From NCBI GenBank assembly GCA_018806915.1, contig JAGKQI010000031.1, forward strand, positions 62,001 to 126,000: a stretch of DNA of 64,000 bases, in the 5' to 3' direction. A program made the position numbers and the translations under genes. The DNA is from Phytophthora colocasiae (lineage: Eukaryota; Oomycota; Peronosporomycetes; Peronosporales; Peronosporaceae). A model generated the notes under the pieces. The model saw only the letters and a program-made list of their open reading frames with translations, made no database searches and had not been told where the DNA came from. Shown here one piece after another: positions 59,641-64,000 of this stretch (positions are counted from its first letter, which is position 1; each line of letters opens with the position of its first letter).

Positions 59641-60318
59641 TTCCGTGACTGATGAGGGTATTCTTCACAAATGCAGCATGCTTTATACCGGTAATACATC
59701 AAGAAGTACATGTACTGCACACGGCGCCAACATGTTTTTGCTTTGATGTGTAGGAATGCTGTCCAGCTGTGTGCACTATATACCGGTATGCCCTGTACAC
59801 GTCTGCTTAAGATCTAGGTTGGGATCTGCTTGAATGTTGCTGTAGGCCATGTGGTGGTTCGCATAATTTTATTATAAACTTGAAGCTTTTCATAATGATG
59901 CACAGGTTATCCTTCTACAATGTAGAACCTACAAGTGCGTGAATTATACAGTGCTTTCATCATCCAGTTATTAATACTGGCAGATTGTATTAAATTGTAA
60001 ATATTGTATAGCCTTGGCAATTGGGTGGCATGAGATTATGCTCTCATTGACGTGCTATGTCGCAGCAAGCGTTGTTAGATCCTTGCAGAGAGCGATCAAA
60101 AGTAGAGGGGATATGATTGTACATCCATTTTATACTGTTTCATGGTGCTAAAACTTACCGAGTCCGTTGTCTATATCCGTGTGCCAATCCCCTTTTTCCG
60201 CCCGATTTATGTCAAACGTGATTTGTACCCATTGCCCAATGGAAAGGGTTAATACTGAAGGGTTAATACTGTGGTTCGACTTCTTCAATAGTTCACCTTC
60301 TTCAACAGCATTCACGCT
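59641..60318. other. Intergenic between MULE and kinase 2
   Basis: AT-rich. No supported gene; contains several ACATGTAC-like palindromes typical of intergenic DNA in this window. Confidence 0.5.
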
Positions 60319-62154
60319 TCACGCCATTGCTGCAGCATTCGCTTCTGCATTCGCTTCTGCATTTCCCATGGGCGATCCACACTTACCGCAGAACTTGAAT
60401 CCGGCTGGTACACTCATGGAACAACTCGGACATTCCAACGTCGCTAATTGTGCGTCCCTCTCCCTATCTGCAAACCCTTTCAACTCATCAATAGCAGCCG
60501 AAAGACCAATTCGCTGTTCCCAGTCGAACGTCGTCAGTCGCTGGACAAGTGCCCATTCATCATCCTTCAGTCCTTCCGGACGGGGATATTCTTCGCCAGA
60601 GAAAACCTTTTCCAGGATCGTATCGTCATCATCCAATTCATACGGAGGTTTGTTCGAAAAAGCTTCAATAATACACATTCCAAAGGAATAAACGTCCGAG
60701 GCAAACCTTGGGTTGTGAGAGGCATCCGTTCCGGCCTCGCCCATTGGCATCAGACACTCTGGAGCTTTCCAACGAACAGTATCCGTTTGGGCCTTGGCAC
60801 TCAAACCAACTGACTGACTACGGATGTAGCTGAACCCAAAGTCACAGATCTTTGCCTTGTCATCGCCGCCGATCACGATATTGTTACACTTGAGGTCCCC
60901 ATGGACCACCTTCTCGGAGTGCAGGTAGTACAGGCCCATTGCGGCCTCATAGAACAGGCGCCATATTTCACTCTTGTCCTTCTGAAAGAAATCAGCGAAG
61001 TTACCGTGGATAGCGTCCTCGCAGACGAAAAAGGCTGGGGTACTAACATGACAGGCTCCAAAAAGCCTGACAATGTGTGGGTTGTTCAGTTTGTTCCAAA
61101 CTTCCACCTCCTTGAAGAACGACTTTATGGCCTGGTGACCAGGGTTTGGTAATTTTCCGTAACTATTGCCGATATTGGCAATGTCATATTGCCATAATTT
61201 ATTGCTCCTCAACCCCAATAACATGCAATTTTTTATACAGGTCAATCTTGGCTATAGCCAAATGTCGTTGACATGACATGACAACAACCACACTATTGTG
61301 TGGTTGTTTTGGCAATGGATGGTAGCGAGAACTATCGCCAAACCGGTTGTGTGGCCACGTTTGCACACAGGGCACACGGGTTATTACAGTTGCTTGTCAT
61401 TTCCTAACTGAATTATATTATATCAGTTGATTTGTGTGTTGTGTGTATGATGTCGAGGAATTCGGACTATGACTTGTGTGTGTTGGTTGGAAAGGTTGGA
61501 CGCGGTGGGAGGGTTCTCGAGGTAACTCCCCCCTCCTGAATCCAGGCGCATCGACAGCAACCAACTCGTTCAAAAACTCATGAGAAAAGTATCACATATT
61601 CATGTGACCTACTGACTTGGTTGACATTGTCGAAAAATGTGGCAATAACTCAATTATTTATTGGCTTGGATGAAGGCCTCCAATCCGTATGATATTGTAT
61701 TTTTCCTATCCCTGCCCTGGTCATCGTCCATGAGCAGACACTTGATCACCACCTTGGATCCTTTCCCCCAGATCCCCCTGTGCACAGAACCGTAGGAGCC
61801 ACAGTCGAATTGGTCCTTGGCGTCGAACTCGACGTCATCATTGCTGATGAACCACTCGGGTACAACTGGAACTTTGGCTTTGGATGTGCTCACCACCTTC
61901 TTGAAGGCCTTGTGCATGAGTTTCAACTGCTCCGGGTCATTCTGCTCCTTCTTGTGCTCCAGTTCGTACTTAATCATCGCCAATCCTTCTTTAAGGACGA
62001 ACTTCATGCGCTCGTACACGCGTCGACAGATCTCCTCGTTCTCCTTCATCTCCTGGATAAACTCGAACACATTGCCTAACGCTTCGGCGATAGCTTCACC
62101 CAACTCAGGGATCACAAACTCCGCTACTAATGAACATGCAGCAGACATTTTCAC
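60319..62154 (-). pseudogene. TKL-type protein kinase with zinc ribbon, split by a hAT-like MITE
   Basis: Paralogue of 25386–26896. The N-terminal part (62154–61715) has helical N-terminus, Gly loop DCGSYGSVHRG and VAIK-type Lys in VVIKCLL. The frame is interrupted after DDDQ by a 575-bp MITE and resumes from 61131 (IKSFFKEVEVW) to 60319 with HGDLKCNN, CDFGFSYI, WKAPECL and a C-terminal zinc ribbon (CPSC … CGKC). HRD is HGD as in the paralogue. Apart from the insertion no frameshift is evident, so splicing out the MITE would restore a kinase; no clear donor was seen. TPP2 lies 160 bp upstream on the same strand. Confidence 0.85.
61140..61714. mobile_element. hAT-like non-autonomous element (MITE), copy 2
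   Basis: Same family as 18020–18581 (ends CAGGGTTTGG and complement of CAGGGATAGG; interior highly similar). Flanks show an imperfect 8-bp duplication, CCTGGTGA (61131–61138) and CCTGGTCA (61716–61723), offset by one base from the ends. Inserted in the kinase coding sequence. Confidence 0.85.
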
Positions 62155-62313
62155 TTGTGCCTAACCAGACGAATCGAAGAGTGCGGGAAGATCGCGATTC
62201 ATCCAACCGATTTACTGACATTTTTTATAAAAGTGCCTACATGTTTCGACAATTCAATGGCTTCAACCTTATTGTTGCTAATTATCTTCCGACTGTATGT
62301 AATACCAGTAGTT

Positions 62314-63999
62314 TTAGAAGATCCGGTACGAGGTAGGAGCACGACGGCGTTCCCATTGCGTCTCGTACTTGCTCCAATGGTTCCAAGCTAGAGAATTCAA
62401 GATACTGGTGATCTCCGATGTGAGTTTTTCATCCGAGATGATCTTGGTTTTCTCCGCCTGTTCCAGTTCCAAAACCTTCCGCAGTCGTTGAAGAGCAAGA
62501 CCAAACGCGTCAAAGTGTCGGTCATGCAGCAGCGAAACGTGCAGATACGTTGCCGTCTCAACATCCTCCCATTTTTGCAGATCTGCGTACGCGAGCAGGA
62601 AATCGTCCCATTGAGCTGAATCACCTAGAGCACGAGCCTTGCGAGCGAGAGCGTCCGCCAGAATCGCCTTCTCTTTCTCCTTCTCCTTGCGCAACTTCTT
62701 CTCCGCTGCAGGTTGATCACCAGGGACACTTCTCGTACCGAAGAAGAGTGCCAACTCGTCCTGTTTAATAAGAGCGAGCACAGCGTCAGCTGCTTCGATC
62801 ACCTCCGCCAATTGAGTAGAGCGAGATGCCTCAAAGTCGAAATGCTGCAACTTCGCTTGCATCGCCGGCAGATAATTCGGAAATTGGTCCACAAGTCGTT
62901 GCCACGCAGGAAGGAAAGCAGGTTTACCAATGAGCTTGGTCGTCCGCTCTAGCAATAAGTCCCGAACGGCCTCTTTGGCGATCTCTTCCTCGTCGCGTTC
63001 GTCCTTCGGTGCGTCCGGCTCAGGCTCCTTGACAGGTGTAGGCGCTGCAGGGATGACGTACGTGATGTCGAAGCCTCCAGGACGTCTCCCACTGCCCTTG
63101 ATAGCCCCGTCCTTCTGGCCGAAGTGGATTTTGCCGGTTAGAATGTCTCCCACGGCATTTCCAGCTGGAAGCTTGTCGTATGCAGGCTCTCCGACGAAAA
63201 GAGGCACGTATTTCCCAGTAGCCAAGCTCTTCTTGTCGAGCGGTTTTCCTCCCAGTGCGACATCGTCTTGATGGCTGAAGACGGACGCAGAGATCTCCTT
63301 CACTTCGTGGTTAACGACGAGGATCATCTGCTTGAGCTTCTCCAATTTACTCACGTCCTCGTGCCGCACTTGAGCTCGGACGACGTACGATCCCTTCTTC
63401 AGCGTTGTTTCGTCACCGTACGCGTCAGAACAGCCCAAATACTGCTTCTTGTCGTCGAAGATCATCATCAACTGCGCCTCGAACGGAGACTCGTACAGAC
63501 GGCCAGTCAATAGCGGCAGGCGGGGCACCACCTTCCCTGTTTCCTTCTTCGTAAACGGGTACGTGAGAATCAACTGGTACACTTGACGCTTGTCTGGGAA
63601 CTGGTCACGACTTGAGCTCAACGGGGAGATTTCGGCAGTCTTCGGACGGATATGCTGCACGTACTTGGTGAAACTAACCTTAGGTGCCAAGATCTCAGTC
63701 TCGACAGAAGAAGAAACCAGAAGCTTGTGCGATTCCTCTCCACCAGTTACCACAATCTTCTCCTGGTCGGGCTTGATACCGTGGAAACGGATTTCGATCT
63801 GCACGATGGAGTCCCCCAACGCGCTCCAGAACTGACCCAAGCAGAACTCCGTCGTCAAACCACCCAGCAGATCCATACTGAAAGCAACTTCTTGCCCAGG
63901 TTTGAGGAAAAACGCCTTGTGGAAAGATGACAGACTTTGACGCACAAATGGCTGGAACTGTAGCGCATCGAACATGTAGAGCTTCCCTGACGCGTTAGA
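62314..63999 (-). CDS. TPP2: Tripeptidyl-peptidase II, C-terminal portion (partial at right edge)
   Basis: The frame is open to the window edge, so the N-terminal subtilisin domain is outside. Recognised blocks include FKPGQE-like FLKPGQEVAFSMDL, DKRQVYQLILTYPF, DKKSLATGKYVPLFVGEP, YDKLPAGNAVGDILTGKI, and a helical C-terminus with AWNHWSKYETQWERRR. These follow the TPPII central and C-terminal regions, which drive assembly of the giant complex. Role: cytosolic serine exopeptidase that removes tripeptides from proteasome products. No frameshift seen; a normal housekeeping gene that marks the border of the transposon-rich tract. Confidence 0.85.
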   Translation of the reverse strand, partial: SNASGKLYMFDALQFQPFVRQSLSSFHKAFFLKPGQEVAFSMDLLGGLTTEFCLGQFWSALGDSIVQIEIRFHGIKPDQEKIVVTGGEESHKLLVSSSVETEILAPKVSFTKYVQHIRPKTAEISPLSSSRDQFPDKRQVYQLILTYPFTKKETGKVVPRLPLLTGRLYESPFEAQLMMIFDDKKQYLGCSDAYGDETTLKKGSYVVRAQVRHEDVSKLEKLKQMILVVNHEVKEISASVFSHQDDVALGGKPLDKKSLATGKYVPLFVGEPAYDKLPAGNAVGDILTGKIHFGQKDGAIKGSGRRPGGFDITYVIPAAPTPVKEPEPDAPKDERDEEEIAKEAVRDLLLERTTKLIGKPAFLPAWQRLVDQFPNYLPAMQAKLQHFDFEASRSTQLAEVIEAADAVLALIKQDELALFFGTRSVPGDQPAAEKKLRKEKEKEKAILADALARKARALGDSAQWDDFLLAYADLQKWEDVETATYLHVSLLHDRHFDAFGLALQRLRKVLELEQAEKTKIISDEKLTSEITSILNSLAWNHWSKYETQWERRRAPTSYRIF

Positions 64000-64000
64000 C

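Noticed and set aside
61140..61714. The kinase MITE acting as a spliced intron
   Set aside because: The right junction has a usable AG, but no convincing GT donor was seen at the left; left as a testable possibility only.

Overview
The window looks like gene-sparse, transposon-rich nuclear DNA of a plant-pathogenic oomycete, most likely a Phytophthora or a close relative (Peronosporales). The main reason is a cluster of secreted proteins with an RxLR–EER leader followed by WY/LWY tandem repeats, a combination known only from this group. Supporting signs are large Ty3/Gypsy elements, a Crypton tyrosine recombinase, TKL-type kinases with short introns or none, and a tripeptidyl-peptidase II gene.

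Layout. 1–~6.5 kb: the 5' two thirds of a Ty3/Gypsy element on the minus strand (gag, protease, reverse transcriptase), cut by the window edge. 7.2–19.1 kb: an RxLR/LWY effector array with one single-copy full gene (7220–8878), a second gene (9591–11201) with a slightly shortened end, a convergent minus-strand gene present twice (11750–13414 and 15498–17162), a chimeric truncated gene (13779–14966) and a decayed gene (17527–19069) split by a hAT-like MITE. The two minus-strand copies and the chimera come from one 3.75-kb tandem duplication whose exchange point is a 53-bp shared stretch. 19.5–22.4 kb: a complete gag-only LTR element. 23.1–24.5 kb: a secreted Ser/Asp/Gly-repeat protein with an RNLL–EER leader. 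24.5–25.3 kb: a MITE. 25.4–26.9 kb: a frameshifted TKL kinase.

27.0–52.8 kb is a nested set of mobile elements built around one tiny RxLR-like effector (start codon at 35013, minus strand). A PIF/Harbinger element (27079–34705, TSD TCA) sits in its last codons. Two head-to-tail Crypton copies sit inside the Harbinger transposase gene, all three junctions sharing the six bases AATGAT. A 17.7-kb Ty3/Gypsy element (35098–52780, TSD TCTT, ~1.96-kb LTRs) sits 84 bp upstream of the effector start codon. That Gypsy element codes for gag, protease, RT, a decayed RNase H followed by a second RNase H, integrase and a chromodomain. It also carries a ~1,030-codon antisense reading frame between pol and the 3' LTR.

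53–59.6 kb: a MULE-type transposase gene on the minus strand that I can assemble through at least eight introns. It joins a FAR1-like DNA-binding region, a MULE DDE domain, a SWIM zinc finger and a C-terminal Ulp1 cysteine protease; it has at least two frameshifts. 60.3–62.2 kb: a second TKL kinase, split by a second copy of the hAT-like MITE. 62.3 kb–end: the C-terminal part of tripeptidyl-peptidase II, the only clear housekeeping gene.

The most interesting signals are the tandem Cryptons sharing a recombination core and an in-frame amber codon, the antisense ORF of the giant Gypsy element, the family-specific short DNA words that saturate each Gypsy element across coding and non-coding DNA, the TGTTGC-rich introns of the MULE gene, and the doubly hit effector. 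No tRNA, rRNA or CRISPR was seen.
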